Shown one piece after another: positions 26,835-36,076 of a stretch of 64,000 nucleotides of DNA (positions are counted from its first letter, which is position 1; each line of letters begins with the position of its first letter). Both the position numbers and the translations under genes were made by a program. Origin of the DNA: Hydrogenophaga taeniospiralis CCUG 15921 (lineage in GTDB: Bacteria; Pseudomonadota; Gammaproteobacteria; Burkholderiales; Burkholderiaceae_C); NCBI RefSeq assembly GCF_001592305.1, contig NZ_BCWR01000001.1, positions 124,001 to 188,000 of the forward strand, written 5' to 3'. The notes beneath the pieces are model-generated. The model saw only the letters and a program-made list of their open reading frames with translations. It had not been told where the DNA came from and did no database searches.

Positions 26835-28102
26835 GCAAGCAGGTCCGCAAAAGAGGTGTAGGACACCAGGTCACCGTGCGCGATGGTGTGCCCGGCCGGG
26901 TGGTCCACCAGACCATCGCCCCAGACGGCCGAGGTCAGCACCCCCGAACTCTGGTTGGCAAACAGATCCAGCCCGCCGGCGGCATTGCGGCGCACCCGCA
27001 GAAACTCGCGGCGCTTGTCGGCGCGAGGCAGATCGAAATGCGCCGGCAGCAGGATCGGCTGGGGTGTAGGCACCCGCGCGCCCTGCAGCCGCAGCAGGAA
27101 GGGCCGCACCAGCAACAGAAAGGTGACGTAGCTGGACACCGGGTTGCCCGGCAGACCGATGAAATGGCAGGCCTGGGCGGCGTCGGCGCCCGCTCCGGCG
27201 TCGCGCCGCACCGTGCCGTAGGCGAAGGGCTTGCCCGGCTTCATGGCGATCTGCCACAGGTCCAGGCTGCCGAGCTGCTGCACCGCGGGCTTGATGTGGT
27301 CTTCCTCGCCCACCGACACGCCGCCGCTGGTGAGGATCAGGTCGTGGTGGTCGGCCGCGGTCTTGAGCGCGGCCAAGGTGGCATCGCGCCGGTCGGGCAC
27401 GATGCCCAGGTCGCTCACCTCGCAGCCCAGGCGCTGCAACAGGGTGCGCAGGAAAAAGCGGTTGGAGTTGTAGATGGCGCCGGGCGGCATGTCCCGCGGG
27501 GCCACCTCACCCGGCATCACCAGCTCGTCGCCGGTGGAAAACAGGGCCACGCGCGGGCGCGCCAGCACCTGCAGCTGCGCGCGGCCAATGCTGGCGGCCA
27601 GCCCCAGGCTCGCCGGCGTCAGCCATTCGCCACGGGCCAGCACCACCGAACCGCGCGCCACGTCTTCCCCGGCCCGGCGCACCCACTGGCCCGGGGCGGG
27701 CATCGCATCGATGTGCACGCCATGCAGATCGCCGCCCACCTCGCGCGTCTCTTCCTGCATCACCACCGCATCCGCCCCTTCCGGCAGCGGTGCGCCGGTG
27801 AAGATGCGAGCGCAGGTGCCGGGCCGCAGAGGTTCCCCCGCGTGTCCGGCCGCGATGCGCTGCGACACCGGCAGCACCACGCCGGGTTCGGTCACGTCGG
27901 CCGCACGCAGGGCATAACCGTCCATGGACGAGTTGTCCTGCGGCGGCACATGCAGTTCAGACACCAGGTCTTCGGCCAGCACCCGGCGGTCGGCCTCGAA
28001 GGTGGCCACAGTTTCGGGGCGGGACAGGGGCTCGACCCGGCGCAGCAGATCAGCCAGCGCGGCGTCCAGCGGCATCAACGGGGTTCGGGCGGGTTGGGTC
28101 AT
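26831..28102 (-). CDS. moeA: Molybdopterin molybdenumtransferase
   Basis: The 423-residue MoeA has the conserved PPQDNSSMDGYAL near the N-terminus, the molybdopterin-binding core ILTSGGVSVGEEDHIKP, the FSTGDELV strand and FIGLPGNPVSSYVTFLLL. It inserts molybdate into adenylylated molybdopterin. Start ATG 28102 (MTQPARTP) is preferred over a longer form that would run through the gap to mobB. Mo cofactor products could serve formate, xanthine, carbon-monoxide or aldehyde dehydrogenases elsewhere in the genome. Confidence 0.94.
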   Translation of the reverse strand: MTQPARTPLMPLDAALADLLRRVEPLSRPETVATFEADRRVLAEDLVSELHVPPQDNSSMDGYALRAADVTEPGVVLPVSQRIAAGHAGEPLRPGTCARIFTGAPLPEGADAVVMQEETREVGGDLHGVHIDAMPAPGQWVRRAGEDVARGSVVLARGEWLTPASLGLAASIGRAQLQVLARPRVALFSTGDELVMPGEVAPRDMPPGAIYNSNRFFLRTLLQRLGCEVSDLGIVPDRRDATLAALKTAADHHDLILTSGGVSVGEEDHIKPAVQQLGSLDLWQIAMKPGKPFAYGTVRRDAGAGADAAQACHFIGLPGNPVSSYVTFLLLVRPFLLRLQGARVPTPQPILLPAHFDLPRADKRREFLRVRRNAAGGLDLFANQSSGVLTSAVWGDGLVDHPAGHTIAHGDLVSYTSFADLLA

Positions 28103-28145
28103 GGCGGGCGGTGTGGAGGTGGTCGGCGGTAGCGCGCTAGACGCG

Positions 28146-28679
28146 CTAGAGATACGCCTCAGGGTTGTATTCGAACCGCGCTCCATTGTCGACCAGCCAG
28201 CCCGCCACCCCGTCGGCGTCGTTCAAATCCAGCACCGGCCTCAGGGTGGACTCGGGCAATTGCGCCGGACTGTCGGTGGCGATCGCCACGATGAACGGGT
28301 CGTCGGGGTACTGCACGGGTCTGGCACTGGCGTCGCGCCAGACCTCGATCTTGAGCAGATCGCTGTTCTTGAAGCCTTCCACCAGCACCCAGTCCACACC
28401 CGGGTAGACCTCGGCCAGCAAATGGTGCACCGTGAGCTCGGCGGACTGCTCGAACTCCCGCATCAGCACCAGCCGCTTCGACGAGGCCGCCACCACCTCG
28501 AAAGCACCGGCCTCACGGTGGCGCCAGGTGTCTTTTCCGGGGTGGTCGATGTCGAACTTGTGGTGGGCGTGTTTGACCACCGACACACGCAGTCCGCGGG
28601 ACTTGAGCGCCGGGATCAGCTGCTCCACCAGGGTGGTTTTTCCGGAGCCGGAGTAGCCCGCGAAACCGACCACTTTCAT
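28146..28679 (-). CDS. mobB: Molybdopterin-guanine dinucleotide biosynthesis adaptor MobB
   Basis: 177 residues. The P-loop GYSGSGKT at residues 8-15 and the following VVKHAHHKFDIDHPGKDT identify the MobB GTPase, which assists MobA in making the guanine dinucleotide form of the molybdenum cofactor. It begins one base after thrC and is separated from moeA by 43 bases, a gap that contains a short direct repeat GCGCTAGA. The run thrC-mobB-moeA-moaD-moaE is read in one direction. Confidence 0.93.
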   Translation of the reverse strand: MKVVGFAGYSGSGKTTLVEQLIPALKSRGLRVSVVKHAHHKFDIDHPGKDTWRHREAGAFEVVAASSKRLVLMREFEQSAELTVHHLLAEVYPGVDWVLVEGFKNSDLLKIEVWRDASARPVQYPDDPFIVAIATDSPAQLPESTLRPVLDLNDADGVAGWLVDNGARFEYNPEAYL

Positions 28680-28680
28680 G

Positions 28681-30123
28681 TCAGGTGCGAGGACAGTGCT
28701 GGGCGATGTAGGCCTGCACGGCCGCAGTGTCGGCCGGCATCACCTGCACGCGCTTGGGCAGGGCTTCAATGCCGTCGAACTTCTCCGGGCGCTCCGGTTC
28801 GCGGCCCAGCGCTTCGACGATGGTTTCGGCGAACTTGATTGGCAGGGCCGTCTCCAGCACGATCATCGGCACGGCCGGGTTCGGGTGCTCGCGGGCGACC
28901 TTCACGCCGTCGGCGGTGTGGGTGTCGATCATCACGCCGAAACGTGTCCAGGTGTCCCGGATGGTCGCCAGGCGGTCGGCGTGGGTGCTCTTGCCGCTGA
29001 CGAAGCCATAGTGCTTCGCCGCCTCGGCAAACACCGGGTCCCCGCCCAGATCGAACCGGCCTTCGCGTGCCAGCGCGTCACCAAACAGCGCCTTGACCCG
29101 CGCGCCATCGCGGCCCAGCAAATCGAACACGAAACGTTCGAAGTTGCTGGCCTTGGAAATGTCCATCGACGGGCTGGAGGTTTCGTGCGTGTCGGCGCTG
29201 GCGCGCACCCGGTAGACACCGGTGCGGAAGAACTCGTCGAGCACGTCGTTTTCGTTCGTCGCCACCACCAGTGTCTGGATCGGCAGGCCCATCTGGCGCG
29301 CCACATGGCCGGCGCAGACGTTGCCGAAGTTGCCACTGGGCACGGTGAAGCTCACCTTCTGATCGTTGCCCGTGGTCGCCTGGAAATAGCCGGCGAAGTA
29401 GTAAACGACCTGGGCCAGCAGGCGCGCCCAGTTGATCGAGTTGACGGTGCCGATCTTGTAGCCACGCTTGAACGCCAGGTCGTTGCTGACGTTCTTGACG
29501 ATGTCCTGGCAGTCGTCGAACACGCCTTCGATGGCGATGTTGTGGATGTTCTGATCCATCAGGCTGAACATCTGCGCCTGCTGGAACGGGCTCATGCGGC
29601 CGTGCGGGCTGAGCATGAAGACGCGCACGCCCTGCTTGCCGCGCATGGCGTATTCGGCTGCGCTGCCGGTGTCGCCACTGGTGGCGCCCAGGATGTTGAG
29701 CTCTTCGCCACGGCGCGCCAGTTCGTACTCGAACAGGTTGCCCAGCAATTGCATGGCCATGTCCTTGAAGGCCAGCGTCGGACCGTTGGACAGGGCTTCC
29801 AGGTAGAAGCCTTTTTCGAGTTGCTTGAGCGGCACGATGGCCGCCGTGCCATACACCGCTTCGGTGTAGGTCTTGTCGCACAGCGCCTTCAGGTCGGCCG
29901 CAGGAATGTCGTCGATGTAGAGCGACAGCACCTCGTAGGCCAGCGCCGCGTAACCGCCGGAGGCGCCACCGTTGAACACGCCGCGCCAGCGCGCCAGCGT
30001 GGCCGCGTCCACCTGCGGGTAGCGCTCGGGCAGGTACAGCCCCCCATCGGGCGCCAGGCCTTCGAGCAGGATTTCGCAGAAGTGCTTGCGGTCCGGGTGA
30101 CCGCGGGTGGAGAGGTACAGCAT
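28681..30123 (-). CDS. thrC: Threonine synthase
   Basis: This 480-residue PLP enzyme begins with the threonine synthase N-terminus LYLSTRG. The PLP lysine is K120 in TLAFKD, and the phosphate-binding loop is ATSGDTGSAA. It converts O-phosphohomoserine to threonine. The gap to hom upstream is one base. The size fits the longer, fungal/proteobacterial type of the family. Confidence 0.96.
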   Translation of the reverse strand: MLYLSTRGHPDRKHFCEILLEGLAPDGGLYLPERYPQVDAATLARWRGVFNGGASGGYAALAYEVLSLYIDDIPAADLKALCDKTYTEAVYGTAAIVPLKQLEKGFYLEALSNGPTLAFKDMAMQLLGNLFEYELARRGEELNILGATSGDTGSAAEYAMRGKQGVRVFMLSPHGRMSPFQQAQMFSLMDQNIHNIAIEGVFDDCQDIVKNVSNDLAFKRGYKIGTVNSINWARLLAQVVYYFAGYFQATTGNDQKVSFTVPSGNFGNVCAGHVARQMGLPIQTLVVATNENDVLDEFFRTGVYRVRASADTHETSSPSMDISKASNFERFVFDLLGRDGARVKALFGDALAREGRFDLGGDPVFAEAAKHYGFVSGKSTHADRLATIRDTWTRFGVMIDTHTADGVKVAREHPNPAVPMIVLETALPIKFAETIVEALGREPERPEKFDGIEALPKRVQVMPADTAAVQAYIAQHCPRT

Positions 30124-30124
30124 C

Positions 30125-31447
30125 TCAGTTCAGCTCTTCTTTTCGTATCCGCGTGATGGGCGCGAGCACGCTCGGCAGCGCCTGCATCTGCGCCAGCACC
30201 TCGTTCATCGTGCCTTCGCGCGTGTCGTGCGTGAGGATGATGAGATCGGTAGAGGTGGCACCCTCACCGCCGACTTCGTCGGCCTCGCGCTGCAGCACCG
30301 CGTCGATGCTGATGCCGGCGTTGGCCAGCAAACCAGTGACCTTGGCCAGCACGCCGGCTTCGTCGGCCACGCGCAGGCGCAGGTAATAGCTGGTCACCAC
30401 CTCGCTCATCGGCAACACGCTCAAGTCACTCATCTTGTCGGGCTGGAACGCCAGGTGCGGCACGCGGTGCAGCGGGTCGGCGGTGTGCAGGCGGGTGATG
30501 TCCACCAGATCGGCGATCACGGCCGAGGCGGTGGGCTCACTGCCGGCACCCTTGCCGTAGTACAGCGTGGTGCCCACGGCATCGCCCTGCACCACCACGG
30601 CGTTCATCGCGCCTTCCACGTTGGCGATCAGGCGCTTGGACGGCACCAGGCTCGGGTGCACGCGCAGCTCGATGCCCTTGTCGGTGCGCTTGGTGATGCC
30701 CAGCAGCTTGATGCGGTAGCCCAGCTGTTCGGCGTATTTGATGTCAGTGGCGCCGAGCTGGGTGATGCCCTCCACATAGGCCTTGTCGAACTGCACCGGG
30801 ATGCCGAAAGCGATCGCGCTCATGAGCGTGACCTTGTGCGCCGCATCCACACCCTCGATGTCGAAGGTCGGGTCGGCCTCGGCGTAGCCCAGGCGCTGCG
30901 CTTCCTTGAGCACGACGTCGAAGTCCAGCCCCTTGTCGCGCATCTCGGACAGGATGAAGTTGGTGGTGCCGTTGATGATGCCGGCGATCCACTGGATGCT
31001 GTTGGCGGTGAGGCCTTCGCGCAGCGCCTTGATGATGGGAATGCCACCGGCCACGGCCGCTTCGAACGCGACCATCACACCCTTGGCCGAAGCCGCCGCG
31101 AAGATTTCGGTGCCGTGCACGGCCAGCAGCGCCTTGTTGGCGGTGACGACATGTTTGCCCGCCGCAATGGCCTCCATCACCAGGGCCTTGGCGATGCCGT
31201 AGCCACCGATCAGCTCGATCACGATGTCGATCTCGGGGTTGGCGATCACGGCGCGCGCGTCGTTCACCACTTTCACGTTCGGGCCGACGATGCTCTGGGC
31301 GCGGGCCACATCGAGGTCGGCCACCATGGTGATTTCAATGCCGCGACCCGCGCGGCGGCGGATTTCTTCCTGGTTGCGTTGCAGCACGTTGAACGTGCCG
31401 CTGCCCACGGTGCCTATGCCCAACAGGCCTACTTGGATCGGTTTCAT
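30125..31447 (-). CDS. hom: Homoserine dehydrogenase
   Basis: The 440-residue protein has the NAD(P)-binding GLLGIGTVGSGTF, the catalytic domain with GIINGTTNFIL and EAQRLGYAEADPT, and a C-terminal ACT domain (about residues 355-430, YYLRLRVADEAGVLAKV) for feedback inhibition by threonine. It reduces aspartate semialdehyde to homoserine. Start ATG 31447 gives MKPIQVGLLG. It is followed immediately by thrC and lies downstream of the aminotransferase gene. Confidence 0.96.
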   Translation of the reverse strand: MKPIQVGLLGIGTVGSGTFNVLQRNQEEIRRRAGRGIEITMVADLDVARAQSIVGPNVKVVNDARAVIANPEIDIVIELIGGYGIAKALVMEAIAAGKHVVTANKALLAVHGTEIFAAASAKGVMVAFEAAVAGGIPIIKALREGLTANSIQWIAGIINGTTNFILSEMRDKGLDFDVVLKEAQRLGYAEADPTFDIEGVDAAHKVTLMSAIAFGIPVQFDKAYVEGITQLGATDIKYAEQLGYRIKLLGITKRTDKGIELRVHPSLVPSKRLIANVEGAMNAVVVQGDAVGTTLYYGKGAGSEPTASAVIADLVDITRLHTADPLHRVPHLAFQPDKMSDLSVLPMSEVVTSYYLRLRVADEAGVLAKVTGLLANAGISIDAVLQREADEVGGEGATSTDLIILTHDTREGTMNEVLAQMQALPSVLAPITRIRKEELN

Positions 31448-31509
31448 CGTTGTTCTCTCTGCTTCGGAAAATGTCGGCGCCGCGCCCACCGGGGCCCGGC
31501 CGGTCTAGT

Positions 31510-32790
31510 TTAGGGAGCCGCCACGTCCGCTGTGTTGCTGAGCGCGGGGGCGATTGATGCGCGCTGGATCGCGTGGCGCTTGCGCCAGCCCTCCAGGAAC
31601 TTCGCGACCCGGCCAATGGCCTCACGCAGATCGTCCTCGTGCGGCAGGAACACGATGCGAAAGTGCTGGTTGTCGGGGTAGTTGAAGCCCGAGCCCTGCA
31701 CCAGCATCACGCGCGTTTCCTGGAGCAGTTCCAGGAACAGCTGCTGATCGTCCTCGACCGGGTACATCGCCGGATCGAGACGCGGAAACATGTAGAGCGC
31801 GGCCGAGGGCTTGACACAGCTCACGCCAGGGATGGCGGTGATCAGCTCGTAGGCCAGGTCGCGCTGGCGACGCAGCCGGCCGCCTTCGCACACCAGATCC
31901 TTGATGCTCTGGTACCCGCCCAGCGCGGTCTGGATCGCCCACTGCCCTGGTACGTTGGCGCACAGGCGCATGTTCGAGAGCATGTTCAGCCCCTCAATGT
32001 AGTCCCGGGCCGGTTTCTTGTCGCCCGACACCACCATCCAGCCGGCGCGGTAGCCGCAGGAGCGGTAGCTCTTGGACAAGGAATTGAAGGTCAGGGTCAG
32101 CACGTCTTCGGACAAACTGGAGATCGCTGTGTGCTTCGCGCCTTCGTACAGCACCTTGTCGTAGACCTCGTCGGCAAAGATCACCAAGCCGTGCTCGCGC
32201 GCGATGCCGACGATAGCCTTGAGCAGATCGTCCGAGTACAACGCGCCGGTCGGGTTGTTCGGATTGATCACCACGATGCCCTTGGTGGCCGGGGTGATCT
32301 TGCGGCGGATGTCGTCCAGATCGGGCATCCATCCGTTGGATTCGTCGCACATGTAATGCACCGGCGTGCCGCCCGACAGGCTCACCGCAGCCGTCCACAG
32401 CGGGTAGTCGGGCGCGGGCATGAGCAGTTCGTCGCCTTCGTCCAGCAGGGCATTGACCGACATCACGATCAGCTCGCTCGCACCGTTGCCGAGGTAGATG
32501 TCATCGAGCGTGACGCCCTTGACATTCTGTTTCTGCGTCTCGTGCATCACCGCCTTGCGCGCCGCAAAAATCCCCTTGCTGTCCGAATACCCGGCCGAGT
32601 TCGGCAGATTGCGGATCATGTCCTGCTGGATTTCCTCGGGAGCGTCGAACCCGAACGGCGCCATGTTGCCGATGTTCAACCGGATGATCTTGTGCCCCTC
32701 TTCCTCCATCCGGATGGCCGCGTCCATGATGGGGCCCCGGATGTCGTAACAGACGTTGGCGAGCTTGGCGGATTTCAGGATGGTTTTCAA
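31510..32790 (-). CDS. alaC: Pyridoxal-phosphate aminotransferase, AlaC/AlaA type (alanine-synthesising)
   Basis: 426 residues starting from TTG 32790, which is preceded by GGAGGG; this start yields MKTILKSAKLANVCYDIRGP, the normal N-terminus of the family, while no ATG exists there. Fold type I features include NIGNMAPFGFDAPEEI, the NPNNPTGALY loop and the PLP lysine in SLSKSYRSCGYRAGW. The family transfers amino groups between glutamate and pyruvate and acts also in branched-chain metabolism. It stands upstream of hom and thrC, an arrangement common in Burkholderiales. Confidence 0.9.
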   Translation of the reverse strand: MKTILKSAKLANVCYDIRGPIMDAAIRMEEEGHKIIRLNIGNMAPFGFDAPEEIQQDMIRNLPNSAGYSDSKGIFAARKAVMHETQKQNVKGVTLDDIYLGNGASELIVMSVNALLDEGDELLMPAPDYPLWTAAVSLSGGTPVHYMCDESNGWMPDLDDIRRKITPATKGIVVINPNNPTGALYSDDLLKAIVGIAREHGLVIFADEVYDKVLYEGAKHTAISSLSEDVLTLTFNSLSKSYRSCGYRAGWMVVSGDKKPARDYIEGLNMLSNMRLCANVPGQWAIQTALGGYQSIKDLVCEGGRLRRQRDLAYELITAIPGVSCVKPSAALYMFPRLDPAMYPVEDDQQLFLELLQETRVMLVQGSGFNYPDNQHFRIVFLPHEDDLREAIGRVAKFLEGWRKRHAIQRASIAPALSNTADVAAP

Positions 32791-32946
32791 AGTCCCTCCG
32801 TTCGGGAGCGGTCGGATGAGTGGGGAAACGCCAAGAACTGGCGAAACGCTATATTCAGCAGGCCCAGCAGGGAAAACCTGCAATTTGACCACAGTTCCGC
32901 ACCCTCACGGTGCGCCATGCCCCCCTGAACCCCGAGCCATATCCCG

Positions 32947-33339
32947 ATGAAATTGCACGCCGACAAACCGGACCTGCACGCCATCACTTCCCATGGCGAC
33001 GGCTGGATCGCCATCAACGGGCAGCGCCACTCGCACAGCCTGGTCCTGTCGTCGAGCGGGCTGCTGATTCCATGGTCTTGCACGCGTTTCGAAGACCTGA
33101 GCGCTATGCATTTTGAACAGCTGCTCAAAGATACAGTGCTCCCGCCTGGATGGTTGCCCGAACTGGTGCTGTTCGGAAGCGGTGCGCGGTTGCGGTTCGT
33201 GCGCCCCGCGCTGCTGCAAAGCCTGATCGACCGCCGCATCGGCGTGGAAACCATGGACACCCTGGCCGCCTGCCGGACCTACAACATCCTGGCCGGCGAA
33301 GGGCGCCGTGTGCTGGCCGCCCTGCTTATGGAGACCTGA
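32947..33339 (+). CDS. Mth938-like domain protein (NDUFAF3/DUF498 family)
   Basis: This 130-residue protein matches the Mth938-like fold, with DGWIAINGQRHSHSLVL near the start, PELVLFGSGARLRFVRP and the conserved end VETMDTLAACRTYNILAGEG. The family is widespread; the human relative NDUFAF3 helps assemble respiratory complex I, but the bacterial role is not settled. It is divergent from alaC with 156 bases between them and is followed by a 245-base gap before bcp. Confidence 0.88.
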   Translation: MKLHADKPDLHAITSHGDGWIAINGQRHSHSLVLSSSGLLIPWSCTRFEDLSAMHFEQLLKDTVLPPGWLPELVLFGSGARLRFVRPALLQSLIDRRIGVETMDTLAACRTYNILAGEGRRVLAALLMET

Positions 33340-33462
33340 AACAACTGTATGTGGCCCGGCCTGGACCGGTGAGACAACCGGGTTCGGTGGCACCAATGGT
33401 CACGCGAGTGCCGGTGCCAGACGGCCAGAGACCCCTGCTCGACTGCGCCCGAGGCCCATTCA

Positions 33463-33475
33463 GGGTAAAATACCC
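33463..33475 (+). promoter_or_regulatory. Palindromic -10-like element upstream of bcp
   Basis: GGGTAAAATACCC is a perfect palindrome with a 3-base centre that contains TAAAAT, a good -10 hexamer. It lies about 110 bases before the bcp start. No convincing -35 sequence is seen 17 bases upstream. The rest of the 245-base gap 33340-33584 shows no tRNA or other gene. Confidence 0.35.
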
Positions 33476-33584
33476 GATTGTTTCCTGCCATGCCCCCTGT
33501 TGAGCCAGAGCAGCTGCAGGGCGTGCATCACGCAACCGGGAAGCCAACGAATCACCACCAACTTACGTCAGGGGCCCACGCAGT

Positions 33585-34061
33585 ATGGCAGTCGTTGTCA
33601 ATAAACCCATTCCCGAATTCGAAGCGCTGGCCACCGGCGGCGTCAAGGTCAGCAGCCAGACGCACCTTGGCCAGACCATCGTGCTGTACTTCTACCCGAA
33701 GGACAATACGCCAGGCTGCACGACCGAAGCCATGCAGTTCCGCGACAAATACAAGGATTTTGTCAAGGCGGGCGCGCAGGTTTTCGGCGTGTCGCGCGAC
33801 AACATGAAGTCGCACGACGATTTCAAGACCAAGCTTGAGCTGCCGTTCGAGCTGATCGCCGACACCGAAGAGAAAATGTGCCATATGTTCGGCGTGGTCA
33901 AGAACAAGATCATGTATGGCAAGAAGGTCAAAGGCATCGAGCGCAGCACCTTCCTGATCGGCGCCGATGGCGTGCTCAAAGAGGAATGGCGCGGGCTGAA
34001 AGTGCCGGGCCATGTGGAAGATGTGCTCAAGGCGGTCAAGGCTCTCAAGAAGGCCGCCTGA
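33585..34061 (+). CDS. bcp: Thioredoxin-dependent peroxiredoxin, Bcp/PrxQ family
   Basis: 158 residues with the peroxidatic cysteine C45 in PKDNTPGCTTEA and the conserved threonine and proline before it. The protein reduces hydrogen peroxide and organic peroxides. The position five residues after C45, where many Bcp proteins carry the resolving cysteine, is M50. A second cysteine, C99 in EEKMCHMFGV, could serve as an alternative resolving residue, as in other PrxQ subtypes. It is followed by a terminator-containing gap. Confidence 0.92.
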   Translation: MAVVVNKPIPEFEALATGGVKVSSQTHLGQTIVLYFYPKDNTPGCTTEAMQFRDKYKDFVKAGAQVFGVSRDNMKSHDDFKTKLELPFELIADTEEKMCHMFGVVKNKIMYGKKVKGIERSTFLIGADGVLKEEWRGLKVPGHVEDVLKAVKALKKAA

Positions 34062-34129
34062 ACGTTAGGACGGCCTCGACACCCCGGCCCCATGATGGGT
34101 ATGGGTCTGTCACGGCAGTCATGCATAAT

Positions 34130-34226
34130 GGGTTCATGACAACGGGAAGCCAGTCAGCTCCTCCTTCTTTTCTTGCTCCCAGCAGCCCAGAAAGCCGCCC
34201 GGTCACCGTGGCGGCTTTTTGTTTTT
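34130..34226 (+). ncRNA. Candidate small RNA or 3'-UTR with anti-Shine-Dalgarno stretch
   Basis: Between bcp and phoH a pyrimidine-rich segment contains CTCCTCCTTC (34158-34167), complementary to ribosome-binding sites, and ends in a perfect intrinsic terminator. CATAAT at 34124-34129 could be a -10 box for a separate transcript of about 95 bases, but no good -35 is visible. It might equally be only the 3' end of the bcp mRNA. Confidence 0.25.
34191..34226 (+). terminator. Rho-independent terminator downstream of bcp
   Basis: AGCCGCC (34193-34199) pairs with GGCGGCT (34210-34216), followed by TTTTGTTTTT. It ends 30 bases before the phoH start. Confidence 0.9.
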
Positions 34227-34255
34227 CCATCCTGCGCTGAACAACAACGCCCTCC

Positions 34256-36055
34256 ATGCCACTGCCACCCGCCCCCTCCAAACGCGCAGCCCTGCTCTCA
34301 CCCGACGCCTACAACCTCAAAGCCGCAGACGATCCGTTCGACCTTGCCGATGCGATGGAACGGCCTTCGCCAGTGGCAGCCACCGCGCCGCGGGTAGAGA
34401 CCACCGTCACCGAGTTGGCACCCAAGACCGGCCGCCGCAACGCTCAGAGCCGCGCCCGCAAGTCGCCCCAGGCTGACCGAGCTTCCAGCCCGTCCAAGGC
34501 CGACGCGACGGCGGCCATCGTCACCCTGCCGGTGGCGCAACCCACCGAGGCGCGGATCGAGAAGCCGCGCCAGGACACGCCCGCCGTGGAGGTGGAAAAA
34601 GCGTCCGCCCCCTCCCCCGTGGCCAGCAACCGCCGCCGCGCCTCCGGCAAGCCGAATGGCACGGGACTCTCCCGCCTGTTCGTGCTCGACACCAACGTGC
34701 TGCTGCACGATCCCATGAGTCTGTTCCGCTTTGAGGAACACGACATCTTCCTGCCGATGATCGTGCTCGAGGAACTCGACGGCCACAAAAAGGGCATGAC
34801 CGAAGTGGCGCGCAATGGTCGACAGACCAGCCGCACGCTGGATGCCCTGGCGGCCCAGCAGGGTGGTGACATGGCGCGCGGTCTCAAGCTGTCCGCCACC
34901 GGTCACCAGACCGCACGCGGCTTGCTGTTCTTCCAGACCGAACCACTGGACGCCCAGCTCCCGAGCAGCCTGCCGCAGGGCAAGGCGGACAACCAGATTC
35001 TGGGCGTGGTGCACGCCCTGCGCGACAAGCACCCACTGCGCGAAGTCATTCTGGTGTCCAAGGACATCAACATGCGGGTCAAGGCCCGCGCGCTGGGCCT
35101 GGCGGCGGAGGACTACCAGAACGACAAGACGCTGGACGACGGTGAGTTGCTGTACGCCGGTGCACTCGCGCTGCCGCAGGACTTCTGGACGCGCCAGAGC
35201 AAGACCATCGAGAGCTGGCAGAGTGGCAGCCACACCTTCTACCGGGTCAGTGGCCCGGCCGTGGGGCAGTTCTACATCAACCAGTTCGTCTATTTCGAAG
35301 CCCCGGGCGAACCCTCCCTGTACGCCCGCGTCACCGAAATCCGCGACAAGACCGCGGTGCTCAAGACGCTCAAGGATTTCACGCACCTGAAGAACGCGGT
35401 GTGGGGTGTAACCAGCCGCAACCGCGAGCAGAACTTCGCGCTCAATCTGTTGATGGACCCGGAAATCGACTTCGTGACGCTCGCCGGCACTGCCGGCACG
35501 GGCAAGACCCTGATGGCCCTGGCCAGTGGCCTCACGCAGGTGCTCGACGACCGCCGCTACACCGAGATCATCATGACCCGTGCCACCGTGAGCGTGGGCG
35601 AAGACATCGGCTTCCTGCCCGGCACCGAAGAGGAAAAGATGGGCCCCTGGATGGGCGCGCTGGACGACAACCTGGAGTTCCTGGCCAAGGGCGATGGCGG
35701 CAACGCCGGCGAATGGGGTCGTGCCGCCACCAACGAGCTGATCCGTAGCCGCATCAAGGTCAAGAGCATGAACTTCATGCGTGGACGGACCTTCATGAAC
35801 AAGTACGTCATCATCGACGAGGCACAGAACCTGACGCCCAAGCAGATGAAGACACTGATCACGCGCGCCGGCCCTGGCACCAAGATCATCTGCATGGGCA
35901 ACCTGGCGCAGATCGACACGCCCTACCTGACCGAAGGCTCATCGGGCCTGACGTTTGCCGTGGACCGCTTCAAGGGCTGGCCACATGGCGGGCACATCAC
36001 CCTGGCGCGCGGCGAGCGCTCGCGACTGGCCGACTTCGCCAGCGAAGTGCTCTGA
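34256..36055 (+). CDS. PIN-domain/PhoH-family ATPase (YlaK-like)
   Basis: The 599-residue protein has an unusual low-complexity, proline/alanine/arginine-rich N-terminus (about 1-135), then a PIN nuclease domain starting at LFVLDTNVLLHDP (first acidic residue D145; further acidic residues in VLEELDGHKKG), and a PhoH ATPase domain with Walker A GTAGTGKT at about residue 411 and Walker B YVIIDEAQNL at about 520. Fusions of PIN and PhoH domains are thought to couple RNA unwinding with cleavage; mycobacterial PhoH2 is an example. It is monocistronic and follows bcp after a terminator. Confidence 0.93.
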   Translation: MPLPPAPSKRAALLSPDAYNLKAADDPFDLADAMERPSPVAATAPRVETTVTELAPKTGRRNAQSRARKSPQADRASSPSKADATAAIVTLPVAQPTEARIEKPRQDTPAVEVEKASAPSPVASNRRRASGKPNGTGLSRLFVLDTNVLLHDPMSLFRFEEHDIFLPMIVLEELDGHKKGMTEVARNGRQTSRTLDALAAQQGGDMARGLKLSATGHQTARGLLFFQTEPLDAQLPSSLPQGKADNQILGVVHALRDKHPLREVILVSKDINMRVKARALGLAAEDYQNDKTLDDGELLYAGALALPQDFWTRQSKTIESWQSGSHTFYRVSGPAVGQFYINQFVYFEAPGEPSLYARVTEIRDKTAVLKTLKDFTHLKNAVWGVTSRNREQNFALNLLMDPEIDFVTLAGTAGTGKTLMALASGLTQVLDDRRYTEIIMTRATVSVGEDIGFLPGTEEEKMGPWMGALDDNLEFLAKGDGGNAGEWGRAATNELIRSRIKVKSMNFMRGRTFMNKYVIIDEAQNLTPKQMKTLITRAGPGTKIICMGNLAQIDTPYLTEGSSGLTFAVDRFKGWPHGGHITLARGERSRLADFASEVL

Positions 36056-36076
36056 GTTCAAGTGAGGTGCGGGCGC

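Noticed and set aside
28103..28145. GCGCTAGA direct repeat between moeA and mobB
   Set aside because: Only two short copies in a 43-base gap, not placed like an operator or terminator; likely chance.
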